In this document: one piece after another, positions 6,784 to 15,500 of the stretch
How the letters are laid out: the number at the start of each line of letters is the position of its first letter
Numbering within the stretch: the stretch's first letter is position 1
Source of the DNA: a virus
Length of the DNA stretch: 41,337 nucleotides
Virus record (IMG/VR): IMGVR_UViG_3300047548_000361
Coordinates: 1 to 41,337 of that record
Strand: one strand, 5' to 3'
Notes under the pieces: generated by a model
Seen by the model: the letters and a program-made list of their open reading frames with translations, nothing else
Database searches by the model: none
Told to the model about the DNA's origin: nothing
Program-made: the position numbers and the translations under genes

Positions 6784-7926
6784 ATGGCTAACACTCTCAA
6801 TAACTTAGCCGCCGATATTTATAAGGCGGCTGACGTAGTAGGTCGTGAACTCGTAGGGTTCATTCCTTCTTCAACCATCAACGGTGACGCAACGACTCGG
6901 GCCGCCAAGGGCGACACGATCCGCGCAGCTTTCACCCGCACCCCGACTGTCAACTCGACTTTTGCTCCGTCTATGACGATTCCGGAAGGAACCGATCAGA
7001 CGGTAGACAACAAGACGATGACGCTCGACACCTATGCTTCTGTACAGATCCCGTGGACGGGTGAAGAAATCAAGCACGTGAACAACGGCTCTGGTTTTGA
7101 AACTATCTACGGTGACCAGATCAAGCAGGCCATGCGAGCCATCTGTAACAGCATCGAGGCATCACTCGGCGCGGCTGTTTACAAGGGTGCTTCCCGCGCA
7201 GTTGGCTCTGCGGGTACGACTCCGTTTGCTTCCAACTTCAACACGGTTGCTGAGGTTCGTCAGATCCTCGTTGACAACGGCTGTCCGACTGACAACCAGC
7301 TTACGCTGGTCATCAACTCAGCGGCTGGCGTAAAGCTCCGTAATCTGGCGCAGCTTCAACAGGTCAACACCTCTGGCGGTACGGATCTGCTCCGTCAGGG
7401 TACGCTCCTTGACCTCCAGGGCATCATGATTAAGGAGTCCGCTGGCGTTGCAAGTCACACCAAGGGAACGGGTACGAGCTACCAGCTTTCTGCGGCTGGT
7501 GCGGTTGGTGACACAACGATCAACGTGGACACTGGCTCCGGCACCTTGCTTGCTGGTGACTGCGTAACTTTCGCGGGTACGTCTGACATCTACGTTGCGA
7601 ACACGGCACTGTCTGGTGGTTCATTCACCATCGGCGCACCGGGTCTTCGCTTTGCAGAAGCAGACAACGATGCCATTACCATCGGCAACAGCTTCACCGC
7701 AAATGCTTGCTTCCACCGCACTGCGGTTGAACTTGGTATTCGTCCCCCGGCACTCCCGGCGGGTGGCGATGCGGCAGTTGACATGATGACCGTTCAGGAT
7801 CCCTTCTCCGGTCTGGTTTTTGAGCTTGCAGTCTACAAAGGCTACATGAAGACCATGATTGAGGTTCGCGCTCTGTACGGTGTCAAGGTCTGGAAGCCCA
7901 ACCACGTTGCGCTTCTCCTCGGCTAA
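6784..7926 (+). CDS. Major capsid protein (P22 coat-like)
   Basis: This is the 380-residue shell protein. The N-terminus (ADIYKAADVVGRELVGFIPS) and the phrase SVQIPWTGEEIKHV near residue 85 match the P22 coat protein-like family, an HK97-fold group. A beta-rich insertion around 230-290 (GDTTINVDTGSGTLLAGDCV) and a C-terminal QDPFSGLVFELAVYKGYMK segment also fit. It follows the scaffold gene and is expected to be the most abundant virion protein. Codon choice is strongly biased to C-ending codons, which fits high expression. A GC-rich hairpin follows the stop. Confidence 0.92.
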   Translation: MANTLNNLAADIYKAADVVGRELVGFIPSSTINGDATTRAAKGDTIRAAFTRTPTVNSTFAPSMTIPEGTDQTVDNKTMTLDTYASVQIPWTGEEIKHVNNGSGFETIYGDQIKQAMRAICNSIEASLGAAVYKGASRAVGSAGTTPFASNFNTVAEVRQILVDNGCPTDNQLTLVINSAAGVKLRNLAQLQQVNTSGGTDLLRQGTLLDLQGIMIKESAGVASHTKGTGTSYQLSAAGAVGDTTINVDTGSGTLLAGDCVTFAGTSDIYVANTALSGGSFTIGAPGLRFAEADNDAITIGNSFTANACFHRTAVELGIRPPALPAGGDAAVDMMTVQDPFSGLVFELAVYKGYMKTMIEVRALYGVKVWKPNHVALLLG

Positions 7927-7932
7927 TCACAC

Positions 7933-7950
7933 AGGGGGCTTCGGCCCCCT
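7933..7950 (+). terminator. GC hairpin after coat gene, no T tract
   Basis: AGGGGGC-TTCG-GCCCCCT is a perfect seven-pair stem with a very stable TTCG loop, starting seven bases after the coat stop. With no T run it is more likely an mRNA-stabilising or partial terminator element than a full stop. It would protect the 3' end of the coat message. Confidence 0.6.
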
Positions 7951-7966
7951 CACCTGAAGGTGATTC

Positions 7967-8113
7967 ATGGCGACTGAAAAGAAACAGGACACGAAGGCGG
8001 CAGAGTTTGTCATTCTCAAGCGTGACCCGGAAATCTACCCGGCTCCGCATGAGGTGGCAGTCCCACCGTCAGAGGTTGAAAACTACAAGGCTGGCGGTTA
8101 CGAGCCAGCCTGA
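7967..8113 (+). CDS. Small hypothetical protein, 48 aa
   Basis: ATG 7967 follows GAAGGTG by about seven bases. The product (MATEKKQDTKAAEF, later KRDPEIYPAPHEVAVPPSEV) ends in YKAGGYEPA. Small proteins of this form are common directly after phage coat genes and read like a peptide that binds a partner, with a Pro-rich core. There is no membrane segment. Function is not known; a head-completion or minor decoration role is possible from position only. Confidence 0.7.
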   Translation: MATEKKQDTKAAEFVILKRDPEIYPAPHEVAVPPSEVENYKAGGYEPA

Positions 8114-8177
8114 CCTTTCGGGGGGTTCCGGTATCCTGTGACCGTTCTTACTCCCCACCTAATTTGAGGTAACCGCA

Positions 8178-8318
8178 ATGCCCCTGAAAAAAGGCTACAG
8201 TCAGAAATCAGTGAGTGCGAATATCAAGACTGAGATGAAGTCGGGAAAGTCGCAGAAGCAAGCGGTCGCCATCGCGCTATCCACAGCGCGTAAAGCCAAA
8301 GCAAAGGCCAAGAAATGA
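8178..8318 (+). CDS. DUF6496-type small basic protein, 46 aa
   Basis: The product reads MPLKKGYSQKSVSANIKTEM and continues with a GKSQKQAVAIALSTARK segment and a Lys-rich tail. This matches the small DUF6496 family found in many phage structural regions; role unknown. It is very basic (AKAKAKK at the end), so DNA binding within the head is conceivable. The stop overlaps the next start (ATGA at 8315-8318). TGAGGT precedes the ATG at suitable spacing. Confidence 0.8.
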   Translation: MPLKKGYSQKSVSANIKTEMKSGKSQKQAVAIALSTARKAKAKAKK

Positions 8319-8797
8319 AACGCTATTGCACTCGCATTGCCGTAAAGCCCACAACTTTTACTGAGGACACGGCCTACCAATCATGGGTGAACACCGATAC
8401 AAAGACCGTTCGCTTGTTGCGAATGCACTTGCAGTTGGACTCAGCCGATGCAGGTGGGACGGGGAACAGCGTTTATGGGTTCCAGCGTATCAAGGGGACA
8501 CCATCAGCCACGGGTGCAGATGTGATTGTTCCGACGAAGTACGACAACAACACCGAGCCGAGCATGATGCTCTGTTATCGAAAGAACGCTGGATTGGATA
8601 TGACGGGAGTTACCCGTGAGGCGTATTTCCTCGAACGCTCTTGCGTGAGCAAGACCACGGGATCCGCTTCTAATATCGAGTTTGACCACAACGAAGGTTT
8701 TCTTCTGCTTCCTGGCGAAGGGCTTTGCATCTTCGCTGACAACACGGTGATTGATGGGTCGGGTGTTTATGGAATGCTTGAGTGGGGTGAAGAATGA
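8315..8797 (+). CDS. Hypothetical virion-region protein, 160 aa
   Basis: The product begins MKRYCTRIAVKPTTFTEDTA and is predicted mostly beta, with repeated short strands separated by Gly/Thr turns, and ends GVYGMLEWGEE. Position between the coat and the head-tail connector genes suggests a head decoration or accessory protein. I do not recognise a domain. Start and stop overlap both neighbours by four bases, so it is translated as part of the head operon. Confidence 0.7.
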   Translation: MKRYCTRIAVKPTTFTEDTAYQSWVNTDTKTVRLLRMHLQLDSADAGGTGNSVYGFQRIKGTPSATGADVIVPTKYDNNTEPSMMLCYRKNAGLDMTGVTREAYFLERSCVSKTTGSASNIEFDHNEGFLLLPGEGLCIFADNTVIDGSGVYGMLEWGEE

Positions 8798-9315
8798 GCC
8801 TGATAGTCGAAGACGGCACTGGCAAGTCCAACGCCGAGAGTTATACCTCAGTCGTCGAGGCCGATCTTTATCACTCAGATCGCGGAAACACGGCATGGGC
8901 TGATCTGACGACCGCCCAGAAGGAGCGATTGCTCAGGATCTCGACGGACTACATGGTGGCGGTCTATCGCCTTCGGTGGGACGGCTACAGATACGTCAAC
9001 ACTCAGGCACTTGACTGGCCTCGGATCTACGTCCCCGTTCGGGATATTTGCTCGGTCAATGCTTATCCTGAGTATGTCGATTTTGACATCGTGCCCGTAC
9101 AGGTCAAAAACGCTTGCGCGGAGCTGGCTCTGAAGGCAAATGGCGAGACTTTGCTGGCAGACCAGACCCAAGGTGTGACCCGAGAAAAAGTCGGCCCTAT
9201 CGAGGTCGAGTACGACAAATTCAGTCCGCAGTTCAAACGCTACTTGCAGATCGACGCCATGCTGAATATCTATTTTGCATCCAGCGCCAATCAAGTGAAG
9301 TTGATGCGGTCATGA
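8794..9315 (+). CDS. Head-tail connector (DnaT-like/gp6-like), 173 aa
   Basis: The N-terminus (MSLIVEDGTGKSNAESYTSV) followed by WADLTTAQKERLLRISTDYM is the standard start of the phage family often labelled 'DnaT-like ssDNA-binding protein'. By position and helical content it behaves as a head-tail connector under the portal. The C-terminal half (VQVKNACAELALKANGE) is helical. It is the first of four ATGA-overlapped completion genes (8794-10482). The DnaT label reflects distant similarity, and I do not suggest it acts in replication here. Confidence 0.78.
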   Translation: MSLIVEDGTGKSNAESYTSVVEADLYHSDRGNTAWADLTTAQKERLLRISTDYMVAVYRLRWDGYRYVNTQALDWPRIYVPVRDICSVNAYPEYVDFDIVPVQVKNACAELALKANGETLLADQTQGVTREKVGPIEVEYDKFSPQFKRYLQIDAMLNIYFASSANQVKLMRS

Positions 9316-9674
9316 CAGCCCTCGATACTCGCGCCAGAGCAACAGCGTTAAGGCTTTTGCAGAAATACGGCAAGCCCGTTACTTTGACGCAAGTGACAGA
9401 AGGAACTTATAACCCTGCAACGGGAGAACTGTCAGGCGGCGGCACTACGACTGAAATACCTTATGCACTCGTTGAAGATTTCAACGGTAAAGATTACATC
9501 TCAGGGCTGATTGAAATTGGTGACCGCAAACTGATGACGCCAGCGCAAGGGTATGCCGAACCTAAGCCCAATGACAGGTTTACGGTTGACAGCGATTCTT
9601 ACACGGTCATCGCGGTTGAAACGATCTGGTCAGGCGAACAAGCCGCCGCATACATATCGCAGATACGCAAATGA
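9312..9674 (+). CDS. Head closure / head-tail joining protein, 120 aa
   Basis: ATG 9312 overlaps the stop of the preceding gene (ATGA). In-frame starts further upstream lie inside that gene and are not needed. The protein (MTALDTRARATALRLLQKYG, then a beta-barrel-like region with GDRKLMTPAQGY) fits the small head-closure or stopper group that seals the portal after packaging. Position between connector and tail-completion genes supports this. No catalytic motif is present. Confidence 0.72.
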   Translation: MTALDTRARATALRLLQKYGKPVTLTQVTEGTYNPATGELSGGGTTTEIPYALVEDFNGKDYISGLIEIGDRKLMTPAQGYAEPKPNDRFTVDSDSYTVIAVETIWSGEQAAAYISQIRK

Positions 9675-10075
9675 GTATGCAAGTTGTCATTGACAAGATT
9701 ACCAAGAATGTAGATGAGAGCGTCTATAAATTGACCTTGGATCTGGATAAAAGCATTGTCAAGGGTACACCTGTTGGTGATCCGTCTTACTGGCGGTTTC
9801 CACCACCGCCTGGATACGTTGGTGGTCGCGCAAAAGGTAACTGGCAACCCTCTGTTGGCGAACCGATCACCACAGAGATTGATCGCATTGATGCCTCCGG
9901 TAATTCGGTGATGGCCGATATTGAGCGAGTTGTTCCGAAAAAAGCGGGTTCGGTTGTTTGGCTATCGAATAACGTAGACTATATTCAGAGATTGGAAGAA
10001 GGATATAGTCCGCAATCGCCGCCGAATGCAATGGTACGGCTTAACTTTCAGCGCATAACCAGTGTGTTTAGATGA
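9671..10075 (+). CDS. Tail completion protein, HK97 gp10-like, 134 aa
   Basis: The product begins MSMQVVIDKITKNVDESVYK and contains PVGDPSYWRFPPPPG and VGGRAKGNWQPSVG, then WLSNNVDYIQRLEEGYSPQ. The last phrase is typical of HK97 gp10-like tail-completion proteins. It helps join the finished tail to the head. Both ends overlap neighbouring genes by four bases (ATGA). Confidence 0.8.
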   Translation: MSMQVVIDKITKNVDESVYKLTLDLDKSIVKGTPVGDPSYWRFPPPPGYVGGRAKGNWQPSVGEPITTEIDRIDASGNSVMADIERVVPKKAGSVVWLSNNVDYIQRLEEGYSPQSPPNAMVRLNFQRITSVFR

Positions 10076-10482
10076 GCATAGTAAATATACGCACCGCGCT
10101 TGAATCACGGCTAAGTACCATGTCCCCCGCGCTATCTACCGCTTGGGAGAGTGTACCGTTTACTCCGGTCACCGGGACACCGTATCAGCAAGTCAACTTA
10201 CTGGTGAATGAGTCACAAAATCCCACGATTGGCGGCTCTATGTATCGCCAGATGGGAATTTTTCAGGTTACTTTGAGCTACCCGCCGGGAACAGGAGCGA
10301 AAGCGGCAGCATCGAGAGCGGAGGCAGTGCGCTCGCACTTTCCGCGAGGATTGGGGTTATCTTCAGGCGGCACTAACGTCCTGATTGACCGCACTCCAAG
10401 TATCGCCCCGGCGATTATTGACGGTGATCGGTACCGGATTCCGGTGTCGATCTATTTTTCGGCAGACATTTTCCCTAGCTAG
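10072..10482 (+). CDS. Tail terminator protein (DUF4128-like, gpU-type), 136 aa
   Basis: The protein (MSIVNIRTALESRLSTMSPA, then YQQVNLLVNESQNPTIGG, then QMGIFQVTLSYPPGTGA) has the fold signature of small terminators that cap the tail tube and fix its length. An alpha-helix after the central strand (KAAASRAEAVRSHFPRG) matches the family. It lies immediately before the tube gene, as usual, with a nine-base gap containing AGGAG. Confidence 0.82.
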   Translation: MSIVNIRTALESRLSTMSPALSTAWESVPFTPVTGTPYQQVNLLVNESQNPTIGGSMYRQMGIFQVTLSYPPGTGAKAAASRAEAVRSHFPRGLGLSSGGTNVLIDRTPSIAPAIIDGDRYRIPVSIYFSADIFPS

Positions 10483-10491
10483 GAGTAAGTC

Positions 10492-11697
10492 ATGACAAAC
10501 ATCGCACAGGGGATTTCCAAAGTCCTCGCCTACAAAAAGCAGTCCGGTCTCGGGTCTCCCGCTTCCGGGTCTGGTGGTCAGCAGCTTCGCCGCACCACCT
10601 CAACCATCAACCTGACCAAGGAAGCCTATCAGTCAGCGGAGATCCGTCCTGACCAACAGGTCGCCGATTATCGTCATGGTCCGAATCAGGTCACGGGTTC
10701 CATCGCTGGTGAACTGTCACCTGGCACTTATGAAGACCTGATGGCGGCAGTACTTCGCAAGGATTTTGTCGCGGTCACCTCGCTGACCAGTGCGGCGGTC
10801 ACCATCGTTGCGTCGACTGGTGTTGTTACGTTCCAAACGGGCAACCCACTGTCTGCGGGTATCAAGGTCGGCATGGTCGTTCGCTTCACGGCGGGTTCAC
10901 TTGCCGCCGCCAACCTCAACAAAAACCTTCTGGTCACAGCGGTTACCGCAAGCACCATGACGGTTTCTGCTCTTAATGGATCGGCGCTTGCAGATGATGC
11001 CACCAGCGTCACGGGTGTGACGGTTGCTATCCCCGGAAAGGTATCCTATGTGCCTGAGACTTCTCAGACGCATGATTACTTTACGGTAGAGCACTGGTTC
11101 GCTGACATCGCTCAGTCAGAACTGTTCACGGATGTAAACGTCTCCAACATTCAGGTTGCAATCCCGGCAACGGGTATGGCGACTTGCACGTTCCCGTTGG
11201 TTGGTCTTGGGCTTTCCACTGGAACCTCGCAGATCCTGACCACCCCGTCAGCTATCACCACCACGGGCGCTTGCGCGGGTGCGAATGGTCTGATGATGGT
11301 GAACGGTGCGGCTGTTGCGGTTATCACCAGCATCGACTTCGATGTGAATGGCAACACGGCGGCGGCTGATGCGGTTGTCGGATCAAACGCTCGGCCTGAT
11401 GTGTTCCAAGGGACGGTTGCAGTAACCGGAAATATGTCCGTCTACTTTGTAGATGCCACCTTCCGTGATTACTTCATCAACGAAACGGAAGTGTCCGTCA
11501 ATGTCGCTCTGACCACCTCTGACTCTGCTACGGCTGATTTTGTCAGCTTCCAGATGCCACGAGTCAAAGTCGGCGGTGCGGACGTATCTGATGGGCAGAA
11601 CGGTCTGATCCGTACTTTCCCCTTCGTCGCTATTAAGGACGTAACTGGTGGGTCGTCTTACTCGACCACCATCATGGTCCAGGATTCCCAAGCGTAG
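10492..11697 (+). CDS. Major tail tube protein, 401 aa
   Basis: The product begins MTNIAQGISKVLAYKKQSGL and carries the phrase VADYRHGPNQVTGSIAGELS, typical of siphovirus tail tube proteins. It is rich in Thr, Val and Ala with many beta strands. At 401 residues it is longer than a minimal tube protein; residues about 95-180 look like an inserted beta domain that could decorate the tube surface. It forms the stacked rings of the non-contractile tail. A strong terminator follows its stop. Confidence 0.88.
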   Translation: MTNIAQGISKVLAYKKQSGLGSPASGSGGQQLRRTTSTINLTKEAYQSAEIRPDQQVADYRHGPNQVTGSIAGELSPGTYEDLMAAVLRKDFVAVTSLTSAAVTIVASTGVVTFQTGNPLSAGIKVGMVVRFTAGSLAAANLNKNLLVTAVTASTMTVSALNGSALADDATSVTGVTVAIPGKVSYVPETSQTHDYFTVEHWFADIAQSELFTDVNVSNIQVAIPATGMATCTFPLVGLGLSTGTSQILTTPSAITTTGACAGANGLMMVNGAAVAVITSIDFDVNGNTAAADAVVGSNARPDVFQGTVAVTGNMSVYFVDATFRDYFINETEVSVNVALTTSDSATADFVSFQMPRVKVGGADVSDGQNGLIRTFPFVAIKDVTGGSSYSTTIMVQDSQA

Positions 11698-11709
11698 GGA
11701 GCCACCATT

Positions 11710-11736
11710 CCGGGGGATGACCTCCCCCGGTTTTTT
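11710..11736 (+). terminator. Rho-independent terminator after tail tube gene
   Basis: CCGGGGGA-TGACC-TCCCCCGG (eight paired bases, 11710-11730) is followed by TTTTTT (11731-11736). It separates the abundant head and tube genes from the less-needed chaperone and tape measure genes, so it probably lowers transcription rather than ending the operon. Confidence 0.92.
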
Positions 11737-11753
11737 ACTCACAGGAGCCTTTT

Positions 11754-12152
11754 ATGACTAAGCCCGTGTCACTCGCGGATCTTGATCTTGTATCCGCAAG
11801 CGAAAACACCTATGAATTTGAGTATCTGCGGGGCGATGGACGTTCCACAGGTGTGTTTATTTCAGTAATCGGTGGGCAAGCGCCCAAGGTTATGGAATTC
11901 ACTCGCAAGTATTTCAATCAGCGGCGTACCCAAGAAGCCATCGCTCAGAAGCGTGGCAAAGAAATTACGCGCATGATTGAGGACGATGAAGATTTTGGCG
12001 TGGATTACGCGGCCATTCGGATCGCCGGGTGGAAGGGAATTGCTGAACCCTATACGCCAGAAGCCGCCAAGATTCTTTGCCGTAACAACCGTGAGATCCG
12101 TGAGCAGATCATGGAGGCATCGGACAACCTGGCAAATTTTACAAAGAGCTGA
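11754..12152 (+). CDS. Tail assembly chaperone, short form (gpG-like), 132 aa
   Basis: The product begins MTKPVSLADLDLVSASENTY and has a beta-rich N-terminus and a helical C-terminal half (REIREQIMEASDNLANFTKS). It lies between the tube and tape measure genes, the universal place for siphovirus tail chaperones that coat the tape measure while the tube forms. CAGGAG precedes the ATG. Reading normally stops at the TGA at 12150-12152; a fraction of ribosomes should shift at 12134-12140 to make the long form. Confidence 0.85.
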   Translation: MTKPVSLADLDLVSASENTYEFEYLRGDGRSTGVFISVIGGQAPKVMEFTRKYFNQRRTQEAIAQKRGKEITRMIEDDEDFGVDYAAIRIAGWKGIAEPYTPEAAKILCRNNREIREQIMEASDNLANFTKS

Positions 12153-12517
12153 TCGACGACTGGATTGAATACGGCAGACGGGAATTCACTTTAGATACGA
12201 GTCAGACGGACGGGTCTAGCCTTCGCCAACACGCGAAAACTATTCTGCAAGCCACTGGCCAGTTACCCGAGGAATATCAAAGTCTGCCGATGCCAACCGC
12301 GATGCAACACATCTGGGGTTGGTTTCTTGAATTGTCCAGATCAAGAAGTAGCGGCGGGTTTGGCCCAAATCCGATAAGCTATCAGGAAATCAGGGCATGG
12401 TCTGAACTGACAGGAGTTCGACCGGATAACATCGAGGTTCAAACCATACAGGCTTTGGACCTCACCTATTTGTCGGTGCAAGCCGACGAGATCCGGAAGC
12501 GGAGTCAGAAGCGATGA
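11754..12517 (+). CDS. Tail assembly chaperone, -1 frameshift product (gpGT-like), 254 aa
   Basis: The first 129 codons are those of the short chaperone. At A AAT TTT (12134-12140) ribosomes can slip back one base and read on from 12140 (TAC AAA GAG CTG ATC GAC GAC TGG) to the stop at 12515-12517. The added 125 residues begin YKELIDDWIEYGRREFTLDT and end QADEIRKRSQKR. The extension frame has no start codon near its beginning (first ATG at 12290), so it needs the shift. The long form is expected to bind the tape measure, the short form to cover it. It overlaps the tape measure start at 12514. Confidence 0.85.
12134..12140 (+). promoter_or_regulatory. Programmed -1 frameshift slippery site
   Basis: AAATTTT read in the zero frame as A AAT TTT fits the X XXY YYZ rule: both tRNAs can re-pair after a one-base backward slip. 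It sits ten bases before the short-form stop. A GGAGG (12113-12117) lies 16 bases upstream and could act as an internal Shine-Dalgarno that promotes slipping. No strong downstream hairpin is obvious by eye. Confidence 0.85.
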
Positions 12518-15500
12518 GTGCTGAAACCTATTCGATTTTTATCAAGGTCGATTCGACTCAGGCGAAGACTGCCGCGCAGGATCTGGCAAAAATGGGCGAA
12601 GCCTCGGTCAAGGCCGAGGTTTCTCTCAAGAAAATGGGCTCCACCAGCACAGCAGCAGCGGATTCGTCCAAGACGCTTTCGAGTGCGCTGAATAACACAT
12701 CCAACACTACCCAGAAAGCCACCTCTGCTTTTGACAGCATGACGAAAGCCGCGAACTCGGTTCGCAGTGCATTCGTTCTTCTGGTAGGTATGGAAGTTGC
12801 CCGGTTCATGCGTGAAGCCGCTGGCAGTGTTCGAGAAGCTGCGGACGCCTACACCGACATGACTTCCCGGCTGAATATCGCCACGGTCTCGCAAATTGAA
12901 ATGGCCAAGGCCATGCGGGAGTCGTCAGCGATTGCCGAAAAGTACTACACCAATATCACGGACGTTGCGACGGCTTACGCCAAGTTCAATCCTATCCTGG
13001 CGACATTGGGTCGTTCTCAGTCCGATACTGAAAAAGTAGTTTCTTCCCTGAGCGCGTCATTGTTGGTCAGCGGCGCCAATGTCACGGACGCGGCAGAGAG
13101 TTTCCGTCAGTTTGCTCAGGCCATCTCTGGACCAGTCGTCCAGATGGAAGAGATGAACACGATCATCGACTCGAATCAGGCTTTGTGGCGCGGGTTGAAC
13201 CGCGAATTGGCCCCGCTGGTTTCCAAATATGGGTCGCTCAAGAACGCGATTTCAGCCAATGCGGTTACCAATGAAATGCTGGTCAACGCCACCATCAAGT
13301 TGGGCAAAGAATTTGACGACCTGGCGGCCAAGAAAATCCCGACTATTGGCAACGCACTGACGGTGCTGAATAACAAGTTCATTGAGTACGTTGGTCAGAC
13401 GGATAAGTCTTCAGGGATGACTAGAAGCCTATCCACCATCATTTTGGATTTGGCGCAAAACCTAGAAAAAGTACTGACCCCGTTGGTTGATCTTTCTAAA
13501 GCCTTTGGCGACTTAACTACTAATGGCGCTCGGATCTTGGCCGATTTAGGCCCCCTAGCAGAATTCTTTGTCCGCTTTGCTGAGGCCGTAGCAACTTCTG
13601 CTGGCGCAGCGGTTAAAAACATTGCCGATCTGATTGACGCTACTGAAGCCCTGTTTGGCAACATGGAAAAGTTCAAACAGCTTACGGGTGTCAACGAGGC
13701 CGTTGTTAGTGATAAGACACTGGAACGTCTTAACAAAGAAATTGCGCTGACTAAAGAAAAGTTAAGCCAGTTTAGTGAGATGGATCGGTATCAGTACATC
13801 AAAGGCCAGCAGATAAAGGAGTTGGAAAAAGAACTTGATGTACTGACTAAAACCAAAGAAGCGTACATTCAAAAATCTGACGCCGCCAAGAAAGCCGAGC
13901 GCGAGGAGATGGCGCGGATTGACGCCCAGCGAAAGGCAAATGTTATCCCCCCAGGCATTGATGAGAAGGCCGCTAAGAAAGCGCGAGACGAGGCCGAAAA
14001 GAACTTCACGGCCCTGCTCGATTTTCAGGTGGCGCAGGCAGAGAACGCCGCCAAGATTTTCAAGGCTCAGAGCGACACCAAGCTGGAGCAGATTGAATCC
14101 GAGAAAAAAGCTCTGCGTGATGCGGCTGAAATTGAACTGGTTGGTGCCACGGAAAAAGAAGATCGCGTTCGTATCTACAAAAAGCTGCAAGAAGATATCG
14201 AGGCTCAGATTGTTAAAGAGTCTGAAGTCAAGCAGCAGCTTTTGCAGACCGAAGTTGATCTTAACCAGATCCGGATTGACAGCGCGAATCAGCTTCTGGC
14301 TAAGTCGGCTGAGTACCAGTTTTCGCAGGCTGAGATCCTTCGGATTCAGAAAGAGATCGCCGGGTTTCAGACGAGCATCGACATTGCGCCTGAACAAGCA
14401 AGGCAGTTAGAGATTGAAGCCACGGACAAACTTCGCGCCAGTGCGGAAGGCTTGAACAAGGAACTGGTCAACACCAAGGACGCGCAGAAGGACGTCCGCG
14501 AAGAAGCCCTCCGCACTCTGGCTGTCTTTGAATCAAATCTCGACTTTGCCCGTGAGATGGCAACGGGCTTTGCGGATGCCTTTGGCGAGATGGGTGAAGC
14601 CATCGGCGGCATGGTAGTCAGCCTCGCTGAATATGAAAAGCAGATGGCGACGATCAAGATTCAGATGGAAGAGGACATCGCCAAGAATCCTGCCAAGCGT
14701 TACGAGATCGAGCAGAAAGCCGCTGAGAAGGCGGCTAAAGCGCAGATTAATGCCTATGGCGATATGACCCAGAGCGCCCAGAAGTTCTTCAAGCAGGGCT
14801 CGAAGGGCTACGAGGCCATGGGTGCGGCGGTCAAGGTGTTCAGAGCCTTTGAAATGGCGCAGTCAGTTATCTCGACGGTCTCCCAGATTGATGACATGGG
14901 CATGATGCTGGCTCAGTTCTTGGGCATGGAGACCGCAAAAACCACGGCAAAGGTTGCCAGCAATACCGCACAACAGGCGTCTGATTCACAGGCCGCAGTG
15001 GTGTCAGCACAGAAAGCTGTTGCCGATTCAGGTCAGGGCGATCCCTATACAGGCATCGTTAGGGCAGCGGCCATGCTTGCATTCATGGCGGCTATCGGTA
15101 TTGCAATAGGCGGCGGCAGTTCAGCTTCTGCTTCATCAACACCAAAGCTACCAGGCACCGGGACTGTTCTTGGCGATCCAGAGGCGCAGTCTCAGTCGAT
15201 TCAGAACGCGCTTGATACGCTGGTTGAGATCAACACCAATGACCTGTCCTACTCGGCAGGAATGCTCCAGTCGCTCAAGAACATTGAGAACGCATTGGCC
15301 TCTGCCGCCGCATTGACGGCCAGAATGGTCATGCCCTTGATTGACCGGGTGATGTCCAGCACTGGTGCGGGATCCATGCTTTCAAGCAGTGAAATCACCA
15401 AGGCAGGATTTATCGGCCAGCCGCAGTTGCTGACGGAAATCCTTCAGTCCGGTTACATGAAAGGCGGCATGGGTTACCGCAAGGAAACCACCACGTTGTC

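Noticed and set aside
9114-9311. Longer N-terminus for the head closure protein
   Set aside because: The extra 66 codons are a shadow of the connector gene; ATG 9312 forms the ATGA overlap used throughout this operon.
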